DNA of 64,000 bases from Argonema antarcticum A004/B2. GTDB taxonomy: Bacteria > Cyanobacteriota > Cyanobacteriia > Cyanobacteriales > Aerosakkonemataceae. This document shows, one piece after another, positions 41,934 through 50,373 of the stretch (its first letter is position 1; every line of letters starts with the position of its first letter). The notes beneath the pieces were generated by a model that was not told the DNA's origin, did not search any database, and worked only from the letters and a program-made list of their open reading frames with translations. The stretch lies in contig NZ_JAIQZN010000017.1 in the NCBI RefSeq assembly GCF_023333585.1, positions 26,926-90,925 on the forward strand. The letters run 5' to 3'. The position numbers were made by a program, and so were the translations under genes.

Positions 41934-42806
41934 ATGGCTCAAGCGAAGATTGGGATTATTGGCGGTAGTGGCCTTTATAAAATGGAAGCCCTCAAGGATG
42001 TCGAAGAAGTGCAAATTGAGACGCCTTTTGGGCTGCCCTCCGATGCTTTAATTCTGGGAACCATAGAGGGGACGAGGGTTGCCTTCCTGGCGCGTCACGA
42101 TCGCAATCATACTCTTTTGCCCTCAGAACTACCATTCCGAGCTAATATCCATGCGATGAAGCAGTTGGGCGTCGAGTATTTAATCTCAGCTTCAGCTGTT
42201 GGTTCTCTCAAAGAGGAAGTTAAACCTCTAGATATGGTAGTACCAGATCAGTTTATCGATCGCACTAAAAATCGAGTATCCACCTTTTTCGGGTCAGGAA
42301 TTGTAGCGCACATTGCTTTTGGCGACCCAGTGTGTAAAAATCTAGCGGCAGTTGTGGCAGATGCAGTTGCCAGTCTCGAATTACCAGATGTCACCCTGCA
42401 CCGTGGCGGCACCTATGTCTGTATGGAAGGGCCAGCATTTTCCACTAAGGCGGAGTCCCATCTTTACCGCAGTTGGGGTGCAACGGTGATTGGGATGACG
42501 AATTTACCGGAAGCGAAGTTAGCAAGAGAAGCGGAAATCGCCTATGCAACGTTAGCGCTAGCAACAGATTACGATTGTTGGCATCCAGACCATGACGGCG
42601 TTACTGTAGAAATGGTGGTTGCCAATCTGCAACGCAATGCAATAAATGCCCAAAAAGTTATCCAAGAAACTGTGCGGCGTCTAGTCGAAAATCCGCCTGT
42701 ATCTGATGCTCACTCAGCCTTAAAGTATGCCATTCTTACTCCCCTGGATAAGGTTTCGGCGGCTACAAAAGAAAAATTAGGATTGTTATTGAAAAAATAT
42801 TTGTAA
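41934..42806 (+). CDS. mtnP: S-methyl-5'-thioadenosine phosphorylase
   Basis: The enzyme splits 5'-methylthioadenosine with phosphate into adenine and 5-methylthioribose-1-phosphate in methionine salvage. The 290-residue protein shows [10 protein letters not shown], the phosphate-binding [18 protein letters not shown], the base-site [16 protein letters not shown] and [16 protein letters not shown]. The last supports MTA rather than guanosine phosphorylase. It has a clear promoter upstream and ends 6 bp before the convergent exported-protein gene, with a short AACAGAT/ATCTGTT hairpin across the junction. Confidence 0.95.
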   Translation: MAQAKIGIIGGSGLYKMEALKDVEEVQIETPFGLPSDALILGTIEGTRVAFLARHDRNHTLLPSELPFRANIHAMKQLGVEYLISASAVGSLKEEVKPLDMVVPDQFIDRTKNRVSTFFGSGIVAHIAFGDPVCKNLAAVVADAVASLELPDVTLHRGGTYVCMEGPAFSTKAESHLYRSWGATVIGMTNLPEAKLAREAEIAYATLALATDYDCWHPDHDGVTVEMVVANLQRNAINAQKVIQETVRRLVENPPVSDAHSALKYAILTPLDKVSAATKEKLGLLLKKYL

Positions 42807-42812
42807 ACAGAT

Positions 42813-43184
42813 TTATCTGTTAGCAGGTGGTCGGTTGTTGGATGGTTGCCCTGTAGTACTCGTAGGAATCTGCTGCGGATTGCAGTATGGTTGACCCTTG
42901 GTTGATAGAGTGAAAGGTCTGATAGTTTGGTTGTTTATAGTGACACGCTGATAATTTGTCGAATTATAAATTACCGCTTCACCGCAGGCATTGCTGCTCA
43001 CAAACATGGAGTCCTCCCGACCGTTATTATAGGTCGTCTGAACTGAATATGTCTGTCGCGGTTGCAGTCCAGGCACTATCACCTGATTGCTGCTGGTTTT
43101 GTAGGGCTCATTGGCAAAGGCAGCAGCAGCGTAACCGAGCAGAAGGGTACTACTTGTTGCGATCGCAATCAACCTTAAATTCAT
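42813..43184 (-). CDS. Small exported protein of unknown function
   Basis: The 123-residue precursor has a signal peptide (MNLRLIAIATSSTLLLGYAA, cleavage probably after AFA). The mature part is Asn/Gln/Thr-rich, beta-like, with two cysteines (SSNACGEAV and QPYCNPQ) that could form a disulfide. The C-terminal 20 residues are a disordered Ser/Pro/Asn tail. No family is recognised. It is monocistronic. Confidence 0.7.
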   Translation of the reverse strand: MNLRLIAIATSSTLLLGYAAAAFANEPYKTSSNQVIVPGLQPRQTYSVQTTYNNGREDSMFVSSNACGEAVIYNSTNYQRVTINNQTIRPFTLSTKGQPYCNPQQIPTSTTGQPSNNRPPANR

Positions 43185-43421
43185 GGCAGTTCCTCAATCC
43201 GACAACCCCAATATAGCGTTTCTCAGATGAATCGAACACAGTTTGGGTACAAGGAACATATCTGACTGTGGCTATAATTGTCACTAATCATATCATGTCC
43301 TTACGCATCGATAACCTAAAAAATTCCTATTCTTATTCTTATCTGTGTTTATCTGTGTTCATCTGTCTTCATCTGTGGTAAAAATTTAACCAACGATGAC
43401 AACAGACAATTTGACTAATGA

Positions 43422-44903
43422 CTATTCATCAACTAATTTCTGAAATTGCTCATTTTCTCGCATTTCATCAAAAGCAGAGTCAATTTTCGCTTTTTCTTTA
43501 TACTTACGATCAATATCAATTGCCCATTGCAGATTTCCAATGGCTGGATTTATATTCCTTCGCCTAGCATAAGCACGAGCGTTTTGATAACGAGTTTCAG
43601 GGAAATCGCGTTCAATTTGAAGCGCTTGGTTATAACAATTGTTTGCATCTACATAACGACCTTCAGCGAAATGTACATTACCTTGTTCTAAATACTCATC
43701 GACACTCAAAACTTCGCCAGGATTAGCAGAGATTGTTTCTTCATTTTCAGCTTGAGGAGTTTCGATTTCTGGTTCGGCAAGAGTCGGTATCTCCGATGCA
43801 GCTTGAAGACTCAAGCTTTCATTTTCTTGTTCGTTAAAATTATTTTTTTCGCCGGTATTGCCCGATATATTTTTAACTTCTGAAACCCCACCAGCAATCA
43901 AATTTTTAAATAGCATATCATCCCGAATCCCATCAAAATCAGGGTTTTCTTTAGCCCATTTTATACATCTAACATTGAGGTAGCTTGCCTGTTCCAGGGT
44001 TGCCACTGCTAGCTTGACATTTCCTAGCAAAGCATAACAGCAAGCTTTGTAATACCAATTATCCATTTCATCGGGATGGATTTCAATGGTTTTGTCGTAG
44101 TCAGCGATCGCTTCTTCGTAACGATTCATTTTTTGGAGAAGATATGCTCTTAAAAACCAGATATCTGCATCCTCTGGCTTAATTTTCAGCGCTTTATCGT
44201 AGTAGGCAAGGGCATCGTCATATCGACCATCAAAAAAGAAAGCATCTCCTTGCTTGACGTAATCTTCTGCTGTAAAAATTAGCTGTGAGTTTTCTACTGT
44301 TAAAACTTCTAGTTGGTGGGTTAAATCTAGGATTCGTTGCTGTACTTCTGGGGTTATTTCTTCTTGTAGAGAGTCTGGGGTCAGTTGAGAAAGTTCCTTA
44401 ATTATTCTGTCTTTTTCTTGTTGTGCATCTATAAATAAAGCCTGCAATTGAGACAGATGAGATACAAATTCCGCTTCTAACTTCTGCATTTCTTGTTGAA
44501 AAGCTGAGGCTTGTTTTTTAAATTCATCTGCTACTTCAGCTTCCAGTTGTTTTTGGACTTCTTTTTCTAATTCATTTCTGGTTTCAGAGACAATTTGGTT
44601 GATGACGCTGCGACGGAGAAGCCAAACGCCAAGAGCCGTCGCAAAGGGAAACAGAGTCATCACGAATAGCAAAATATTGATTAAAGTTGTAGCGCGGCTA
44701 AAGGCCCGATCGACTTCCGTCTGGACGCGATCGCGTATTTCCTTCTCTTGGCGCAGCTGTTGCAGTTCCTCGCGCTCAGTCTGCGAAATCTCAGCAGCGG
44801 GCTTTAGCTGGGCAAAAAATATCGGCTGTGGGGGCGTCGGGGCTGCAAAAACCTTCAGCCCCACAGAGAAAATAGCACAGGCAATCCAATAGTTAATCTT
44901 CAT
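43422..44903 (-). CDS. Membrane TPR protein coupled to caspase-like gene
   Basis: The product of 493 residues has an N-terminal signal or anchor (MKINYWIACAIFSVGLKVFA), a second membrane segment (ATTLINILLFVMTLFPFATALGVWLL) and a long coiled coil (NELEKEVQKQLEAEVADEFK ...). At least five TPR units follow (GDAFFFDGRYDDALAYYDKA, RAYLLQKMNRYEEAIADYDK and others). A Glu-rich spacer divides two TPR groups. I start at ATG 44903, which forms an ATGA overlap with the stop of the caspase-like gene. It probably presents binding partners to that protein at the membrane; the function is unknown. Confidence 0.85.
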   Translation of the reverse strand: MKINYWIACAIFSVGLKVFAAPTPPQPIFFAQLKPAAEISQTEREELQQLRQEKEIRDRVQTEVDRAFSRATTLINILLFVMTLFPFATALGVWLLRRSVINQIVSETRNELEKEVQKQLEAEVADEFKKQASAFQQEMQKLEAEFVSHLSQLQALFIDAQQEKDRIIKELSQLTPDSLQEEITPEVQQRILDLTHQLEVLTVENSQLIFTAEDYVKQGDAFFFDGRYDDALAYYDKALKIKPEDADIWFLRAYLLQKMNRYEEAIADYDKTIEIHPDEMDNWYYKACCYALLGNVKLAVATLEQASYLNVRCIKWAKENPDFDGIRDDMLFKNLIAGGVSEVKNISGNTGEKNNFNEQENESLSLQAASEIPTLAEPEIETPQAENEETISANPGEVLSVDEYLEQGNVHFAEGRYVDANNCYNQALQIERDFPETRYQNARAYARRRNINPAIGNLQWAIDIDRKYKEKAKIDSAFDEMRENEQFQKLVDE

Positions 44904-47155
44904 GCAACCTGATAAATAAAACTGAGAGTTGCCCAAGCATTCATATCAAAAGCGAAGGAATCGGGGGTTGCAGCTACAGTTTCGGCAGCAGGAAGACTAG
45001 CTTGGTGTAAGTCTTGCAGAACTGCCCGCGCTACCTCTAAAGGACTGACTAAGATACCAAGGCGTTGAAAATCTCCTCTGGGATGTTGGGTACTTTCCAG
45101 AGCCGCCAAAGTCTGAGTCAGAGGCTTACGACTCAAGATGAGTTGCATTTCATTCAATCCGGTTGGGCCTTGGACAACCCATTTAAAAGGACTGGAAGCA
45201 GCAGGTAAAATGATCGTCTCACCAATGCCTACCGCCTGCTGCTGTAACGGGTTAGTTTCCAAACCGCTGGGATTGGCGAAAGAATGGGGAGGTAAAAGAG
45301 CGATCGCATTACCGCTGCTATCCGTACCGAGCAGAATAAAATAGACAGGAACATCGCTGTAGTTATGAACTCGGTACTGAATGCGGCTACCGATCGGCAA
45401 ACTAATCATCCCTGAATCTGTCATAAGAGCCGCATTTTCAGCCAGATCTGCGGAAACCGAATCACTTGCAGGGGCAGGCCCAGTCGCCCGGACAGTGGTT
45501 CGTTGCATCAGCACCTGTTCGGTGGGATCGACCATCTCCAGTGTCGCCCGAACACCTAAACGGGAAGCGCCTTCATTCCCACTCAAGCGCAACAACTTAA
45601 CCGCCAACAGCGTTTGCAGCGTGGGAACCAACCTTTGCACCGCCGTCTTTACCGCCTCTCCCTCTGCTCCCACCGTATTGGGACTCAGATAAAAACCGGG
45701 TAAAAACAGACCGTATTGGGAATAGTAAATCGGAGAAGAAGACTTTTCCCCAGTCAAGAGTCCCCTCTTTTGCACTCTAGCCAACACACAATCAGCAGGT
45801 TGTTCCCCCGTCACCACCAATGAAACATTAGGAATACTAGAAAAAGCACTGGTGGCATCCACTCGCTCAATTCGTTCTAGACTGCTATCAATAGCTACGG
45901 TTAAGCCGACATTGCGGGGCAAAACTCGGATGGATTCTTGCACAAGTTGTCCAGCTTGCAATTGGTAGGTTTCGCCAGTCAACAACGGGAAAATTCGTGC
46001 CTTTGCTTTTAAACCCTCGCGGGAACGAATCAAAAGTTGCCGTGGGCTATTCCCAACAGCTTCAGAACCCGGTAGCGGTAACAAAGTAAGAAGAGAATTT
46101 ACCCCATAAGACGCCAGAATAGCGATCGGCAGTCCCCCCAACCACAACTGTGCAGCTTTGCCATCTTCTTCCACAGCCGTTACTACGCCATCAGCTTCCG
46201 AACTGTTGGGAAAAAGGTGGTAAGTCAGCGATTTTTGCTTGGGATTGGTTTTTAGGGCCAAATCATCGGTTGTTCTTACCAGCATAGGTTGCTGTTTGTT
46301 TCCCACCATTTGCTCGATCGTGGCAGCAACCCGACACAAGCTGACTTGAACGGTAGTCGCTGGGGTAGATTGCCAGAGATATTGAGTCAAAGCAAATGTG
46401 AACAGCCCTGTACCCACACCATTCAACTGCTCCTCAAATGCTTGCCGATCAGGGCCTGCTGCCGCCAGCACTACCCCTGGAATTGCAGTTTTGAGTTTTG
46501 AATTCAGTCGAAGTTGTGCTTGGAAAGCTAGCTCCTGGGCACTTGGCTGCCCTGCTGGTTGTTGGGGTTGGGATCGCGATCGCAGATTACCCCAAAGCCC
46601 AGTACCCAGGTCAGTATAGCTAGTATCCAATACCGCCGTCACTGCGTCGGTATCGAGCGATCGCAACAACAACCACAGCGTTTCTTCCAGCACCCCGTTC
46701 GCCACCCCATCCACAGGCACTAACAAATTTTGGATTTTGGATTTTGGATTTTGGATTAATGATTCTTCCTCATTCATCCTTTCGACGCGGCTACCATAGC
46801 CGCTGAAGTGGAAAACTACCGCATCACCCGGTTTAGCCTGCTTGCTTAAATGCTCGATAAAAGCCGTTTCTATATTCTGTCCTGTAGCTTGTCGATCGGC
46901 CAAGACCAAAATATCGCTTGGCACAAAGCCAAATCGGTGTATCAGGAGTTCTTGTTGCAGTTCCACATCAGTCAGACAACCCGTAAGCGAACTCCCAGAA
47001 TACTGGTTAATGCCCACCAGCATTGCCAACTTGCGAGGACTGGGTTGCGCTAAAACTCGGTAATAGCGATTTCCCGTCATCACCAGCCCAGCTTCTCCTA
47101 CTCCCAAGGCTGCCATTACCCAGCCAGCTCGTTGCAAAAAACTCCGTCGCTTCAT
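44900..47155 (-). CDS. Caspase-like protein with substituted catalytic dyad (YS type)
   Basis: The 751-residue protein has a twin-arginine-like N-terminus (MKRRSFLQRAGWVMAALG) and a C14/orthocaspase-like domain at residues 40-280. The usual His of SGHG is Tyr (VFHFSGYGSRV), and the usual Cys of D-x-C is Ser (VLDTSYTDLG). The dyad is therefore Y/S and peptide cleavage is unlikely. Cyanobacterial orthocaspases with YS, YN or similar replacements are known and considered pseudo-proteases. The C-terminal 450 residues are mainly beta, with no named domain except a DUF4384-like stretch (IQYRVHNYSDVPVYFILL). Residues about 131-140 (QNPKSKIQN) come from a heptamer DNA repeat. It is coupled to the TPR gene downstream. 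Confidence 0.88.
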   Translation of the reverse strand: MKRRSFLQRAGWVMAALGVGEAGLVMTGNRYYRVLAQPSPRKLAMLVGINQYSGSSLTGCLTDVELQQELLIHRFGFVPSDILVLADRQATGQNIETAFIEHLSKQAKPGDAVVFHFSGYGSRVERMNEEESLIQNPKSKIQNLLVPVDGVANGVLEETLWLLLRSLDTDAVTAVLDTSYTDLGTGLWGNLRSRSQPQQPAGQPSAQELAFQAQLRLNSKLKTAIPGVVLAAAGPDRQAFEEQLNGVGTGLFTFALTQYLWQSTPATTVQVSLCRVAATIEQMVGNKQQPMLVRTTDDLALKTNPKQKSLTYHLFPNSSEADGVVTAVEEDGKAAQLWLGGLPIAILASYGVNSLLTLLPLPGSEAVGNSPRQLLIRSREGLKAKARIFPLLTGETYQLQAGQLVQESIRVLPRNVGLTVAIDSSLERIERVDATSAFSSIPNVSLVVTGEQPADCVLARVQKRGLLTGEKSSSPIYYSQYGLFLPGFYLSPNTVGAEGEAVKTAVQRLVPTLQTLLAVKLLRLSGNEGASRLGVRATLEMVDPTEQVLMQRTTVRATGPAPASDSVSADLAENAALMTDSGMISLPIGSRIQYRVHNYSDVPVYFILLGTDSSGNAIALLPPHSFANPSGLETNPLQQQAVGIGETIILPAASSPFKWVVQGPTGLNEMQLILSRKPLTQTLAALESTQHPRGDFQRLGILVSPLEVARAVLQDLHQASLPAAETVAATPDSFAFDMNAWATLSFIYQVA

Positions 47156-47224
47156 AGTTAGCTATTTGCCTTCTAGGATTCAGCTATCAGCCTATTTGAG
47201 TTAAAAAGCTTTTCTCTACTCCTC

Positions 47225-47257
47225 AGAAACCCGGTTTCTCCAAGAAACCGGGTTTCT
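47225..47257. repeat. AGAAACCCGGTTTCT palindrome pair
   Basis: AGAAACCCGGTTTCT (47225-47239) and AGAAACCGGGTTTCT (47243-47257) are separated by CCA. This is the core also found in the family B elements at 38072, 39370 and 62369, here without the longer flanks. It lies behind sat and may stop transcription. Confidence 0.75.
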
Positions 47258-47289
47258 TTCGTCCCTCACTCACCTAACAACGGCTGTAA

Positions 47290-48456
47290 CTATTGGTGCA
47301 TCGCCTTTGCCAGTTCAGCCGCTACCTCTGGTCTTGAAAACTCCGGCGGCGGCAACTCACCCCGCCGCAGCATCTCCCGCACCTTCGTTCCCGACAGGTG
47401 AATGCGCTCTTGCGGAGTGCTGGGGCTAGTCTTCGTCGTTGCCATACCCTGCGTAACGGTGCAATAAAAAGCGTGTTCAAACATCATCGGCACAATACCT
47501 AATTCAGATGGCGCAAACTCATCAAATATATACTGAGCGTCGTAAGTGCCGTAGTAGTCTCCTACACCAGCATGATCGCGTCCGACGATGAAGTGAGTAC
47601 AGCCGTAGTTTTTGCGAATCATCGCGTGGAAAATCGCTTCCCTTGGCCCCGCGTAGCGCATCGCAGCCGGATTGATGGCGAGAATCACTCTGTCTTTCGG
47701 GAAATAGTGTTCCATCATAATCTCGTAGCAGCGCATCCGCACATCGGCTGCAATGTCATCATCCTTCGTTGCGCCTACCAAGGGATGCAGAAATAAGGCA
47801 TCTACGATTTCCAAGGCGCACTTCTGGATGTATTCGTGGGCTCGGTGGATGGGGTTGCGAGTTTGGAAACCTACAACGGTTTTCCAGCCGTGTTCTTTAA
47901 ATAACTGCCTTGAGGAGGCTGGATCAATTTGGTATTTGGGAAATAGAGGATGGGAATCCCGTTCCAGCAACCACACCGGCCCCGCCAGATGAATTGGCCC
48001 CTGGTTATAAAGAACCCGCACACCTGGGTGTTTCTCGTCATCAGTGCGGTAGACGTTAATCGCTTCGCGAGTTTTATCGTAAGAATATTTCTGGGTTAGC
48101 TGCAAAACGCCGATAAAGCTTCCTGTGGGGTCGTCCAAGCGTACCAAGTCGCCTTCAGTGAGAGCGTCTGCAACTTCCTCTGTCATCGAAAGGGTAATCG
48201 GTATCGACCAAACCAAACCGTTCGCCAGTCGCATATTGGCAACGACTGACTCGTAATCTGCCTGTTCCATGAAGCCGCTGAGGGGACTAAATGCACCAAT
48301 GGCGATCATTTGCAAGTCGGAAACTGCTCGCTCATTTAGTTGCACTCGTGGCAGAAAGTCGGCTTTTGAGAGAAATTCTTGTTTTTGTTCGGGTGTAGCA
48401 ATGCGATTAATTAGCTGACCGCCGTGAGGCTCAATCCCATCTTGACGATGACTCAT
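47290..48456 (-). CDS. sat: Sulfate adenylyltransferase (ATP sulfurylase)
   Basis: The enzyme makes adenosine 5'-phosphosulfate from sulfate and ATP, the first step of assimilatory sulfate reduction. The 388-residue monofunctional protein has the N-terminal PUA-like region ([15 protein letters not shown]), the nucleotide motif [11 protein letters not shown], the loop [16 protein letters not shown] and GRDHAGVG. It lacks an APS kinase domain. It is a single gene with no cys partners in the window. The 315-bp upstream gap 48457-48771 shows no other gene. Confidence 0.96.
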   Translation of the reverse strand: MSHRQDGIEPHGGQLINRIATPEQKQEFLSKADFLPRVQLNERAVSDLQMIAIGAFSPLSGFMEQADYESVVANMRLANGLVWSIPITLSMTEEVADALTEGDLVRLDDPTGSFIGVLQLTQKYSYDKTREAINVYRTDDEKHPGVRVLYNQGPIHLAGPVWLLERDSHPLFPKYQIDPASSRQLFKEHGWKTVVGFQTRNPIHRAHEYIQKCALEIVDALFLHPLVGATKDDDIAADVRMRCYEIMMEHYFPKDRVILAINPAAMRYAGPREAIFHAMIRKNYGCTHFIVGRDHAGVGDYYGTYDAQYIFDEFAPSELGIVPMMFEHAFYCTVTQGMATTKTSPSTPQERIHLSGTKVREMLRRGELPPPEFSRPEVAAELAKAMHQ

Positions 48457-48771
48457 ATCGATTTTTGATTTTGGCTCTAAGTATTTTAGATTGTAGCTGC
48501 ACCGATCGATCGTACCAAGCTATGAGAATATTTCAACATCCGTAATATTTCCGGTTGGCACGGAAAATTCCTTTAGCTCTACTCACCAATTTACCCACTA
48601 AATTGCCTCACGAGCAGACTGAACATTTGATGGCACCCTTAATGCCTATATGAATCCTGTTTTTTGACCCAAGGATAGTTGACCCCCTTAATGCTTATTG
48701 CTCAGGTTTAAGTTTGGTAATAATTTCCGTTATGGTATTATCGTTATAGCTAATTAAAGCAGGAGCTAAAC

Positions 48772-49149
48772 ATACCTGAGATTAGTGCCGATCAAATCCT
48801 GCAAGTTGGAGCTAGAGCCAGCACTTATGAAAACCTTAAGTGCGTTGAATGCGCTACAGCAATAAAAAACTATTTGCTATCTCAGAACATTCGCGGTAAG
48901 CGCATCAAACTTTTCACAGGAACAACGATAGGTCGAAGTAGCTACATTTATGATGATAGCGTGCCAGGAGATCCTATTTCCTCAAATGGTCGCCATGAAG
49001 GAATTGCAATTTTTATCAACGCAGTAGAAATAGTTTTTGATAACCATCACCATGATGGAATTACCAGATCTGAATGGATGAATAATCTGTTATTTTATGG
49101 GAAATTACATTATGGCGAACAGTTTCAAGTAACAGAAGAGGAATTTTAA
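48772..49149 (+). CDS. Papain-fold toxin domain protein without a standard start codon
   Basis: The frame is open from 48749 and codes for a product of 125 residues from ATA 48772: IPEISADQILQVGARAST, then NLKCVECATAIKNYLL and GRHEGIAIFINAVEIVFDNH. This is the pattern of the papain-fold toxin 2 (Tox-PL-2) domain with candidate catalytic Cys (CVEC) and His. AGGAG lies 6 nt before the ATA, the place where related proteins seem to begin M-P-E-I-S. No ATG, GTG or TTG exists between there and TTG 48874, which would remove the Cys. So it is either started at ATA or silenced by ATG-to-ATA loss. An immunity-like gene follows 11 bp downstream. Confidence 0.65.
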   Translation: MPEISADQILQVGARASTYENLKCVECATAIKNYLLSQNIRGKRIKLFTGTTIGRSSYIYDDSVPGDPISSNGRHEGIAIFINAVEIVFDNHHHDGITRSEWMNNLLFYGKLHYGEQFQVTEEEF

Positions 49150-49160
49150 AGGAAAGTGTT

Positions 49161-49505
49161 ATGACAGAAGTTTGTCAGAGAATAGCAGAGGTTAAATCTG
49201 AATATCTCTATGAGATGCTGCAAGAAATCAAAAAGCGACCTGGTATGTTCTTAGGTAGGTGTTCCATTACCCGTCTGCGATCGTTTTTAGATGGATACAT
49301 GGGTGCCAGAGAAGATCTTGGCTTGCCTCCAACAGATCAAGAACGGGAATTTAACGGGTTTCAAGATTGGATACAGAAAAGATATAATATTACTTCATCT
49401 CACGGATGGGATAGCATTATTCTCTTTTATTCGGCGGATGAAAGAGATGCACTAGATAATTTTTTCAAGCTGTTTGAAAAATTCCAGAATGGAGAAAATC
49501 CTTAA
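49161..49505 (+). CDS. Immunity-like protein of the papain-fold toxin
   Basis: The 114-residue soluble protein contains EIKKRPGMFLGRCSITRLRS and REFNGFQDWIQKRYN. This pattern belongs to small proteins that commonly follow polymorphic-toxin papain-fold domains. AAAGGAAAG is a good ribosome binding site before the ATG. Spacing of 11 bp from the toxin frame suggests co-transcription, so it would bind and block the toxin. A truncated paralogue follows at 49511. Confidence 0.65.
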   Translation: MTEVCQRIAEVKSEYLYEMLQEIKKRPGMFLGRCSITRLRSFLDGYMGAREDLGLPPTDQEREFNGFQDWIQKRYNITSSHGWDSIILFYSADERDALDNFFKLFEKFQNGENP

Positions 49506-49510
49506 TTTTT

Positions 49511-49612
49511 ATGCCAGAAGTTTCTCAAAACATCGGATCTGTCAAGACTGAATATCTATACGATTTGCTAGAAAGAATCGGGTCTTCCGTACTTAGTGTG
49601 CGAAACGATTAG
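49511..49612 (+). pseudogene. Second immunity-like gene truncated by a miniature element
   Basis: The frame MPEVSQNIGSVKTEYLYDLL is clearly a paralogue of the preceding gene (MTEVCQRIAEVKSEYLYEML). It breaks at about 49580, where a family A miniature element begins, and the last 11 residues are element-derived. No continuation of the paralogue is seen beyond 49777, so insertion was followed or accompanied by deletion. Confidence 0.75.
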
Positions 49613-49777
49613 TTTTTTTGTGTCCTACGCGCAAAGCTTGGCAGGGATTTCAAGGTGATTGCCCATCCGCAGCAAGTTGCCATAACCAAGCTTTGGGTGT
49701 AAATAACTCAACGCCTTACGTAGCAAAGCCTTGACGATAAATTTAAGTTAACTTAGCACACTAAGTACGGAAGAGCC
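49580..49777. mobile_element. Miniature inverted-repeat element, family A, copy 2 (198 bp)
   Basis: Ends are GGGTCTTCCGTACTTAGTGTGC and GCACACTAAGTACGGAAGAGCC. The interior matches copy 1 at 2851-3046 with many substitutions (TTTAAGTTAACTTAGCACAC near the right end identical). No target duplication is evident. It interrupts the second immunity-like gene. Confidence 0.85.
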
Positions 49778-49878
49778 TTAGTTTTTAGGGCCTATAGATA
49801 CCATTGAGTAAACATCTTTCCGAGTATTACATAGTAAAACTTCAGATTCATTCGGTGTAATACTCGGCAGAGAGCTAT

Positions 49879-50193
49879 CTACCACAAAAAGTTGCCGAAT
49901 GCCCCAAACTTGCGATTTTTTATGCCCCACAAGTCGGTGGTGTAAATACTGAAAAGGAGGTAATCTTGGCGACGACTGTAGCCATTTAGTAAGGATTTTG
50001 TCGCATCAAGCGGCAAAGGTGCGAGGGTGTAGCAAGCTGCTTTCACACCAACCGGAAGCTGCTCCTGCTTGCAGGTTGTACCTTGAAACTGCCACGCCAG
50101 AGATTCAACATAAGCTTCTTTGCTAGGATTTGTAACCACCATCAAGCAGGTAAATGCGGTAAGCATGGTCGCTTTTATTGCAGTGTTTTTCAT
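49879..50193 (-). CDS. Small exported DUF4359-like protein
   Basis: The 104-residue precursor has an N-terminal hydrophobic segment (KATMLTAFTCLMVVT) and then NPSKEAYVESLAWQ, the characteristic start of DUF4359 proteins, with two later cysteines (TTCKQE, AACYTL). The mature part is about 80 residues and ends LWGIKNRKFGAFGNFLW. The family is found in cyanobacteria and has no known function. It is monocistronic. Confidence 0.75.
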   Translation of the reverse strand: MKNTAIKATMLTAFTCLMVVTNPSKEAYVESLAWQFQGTTCKQEQLPVGVKAACYTLAPLPLDATKSLLNGYSRRQDYLLFSIYTTDLWGIKNRKFGAFGNFLW

Positions 50194-50373
50194 AATTACC
50201 TCTAAATTATGCTGGGTGTTAGTATTGACTCTACCCAGGATTCTTTTAGGATAAGGAAAAACAATACCTACTAATAACTACAATTTGCTGCAATAATGCC
50301 TCATTAATACTCCAGTTTCGTTGAAAGATAGTTTTCTGAGCATGACCACTGACTGTAATGAAGAGCGTCATCC

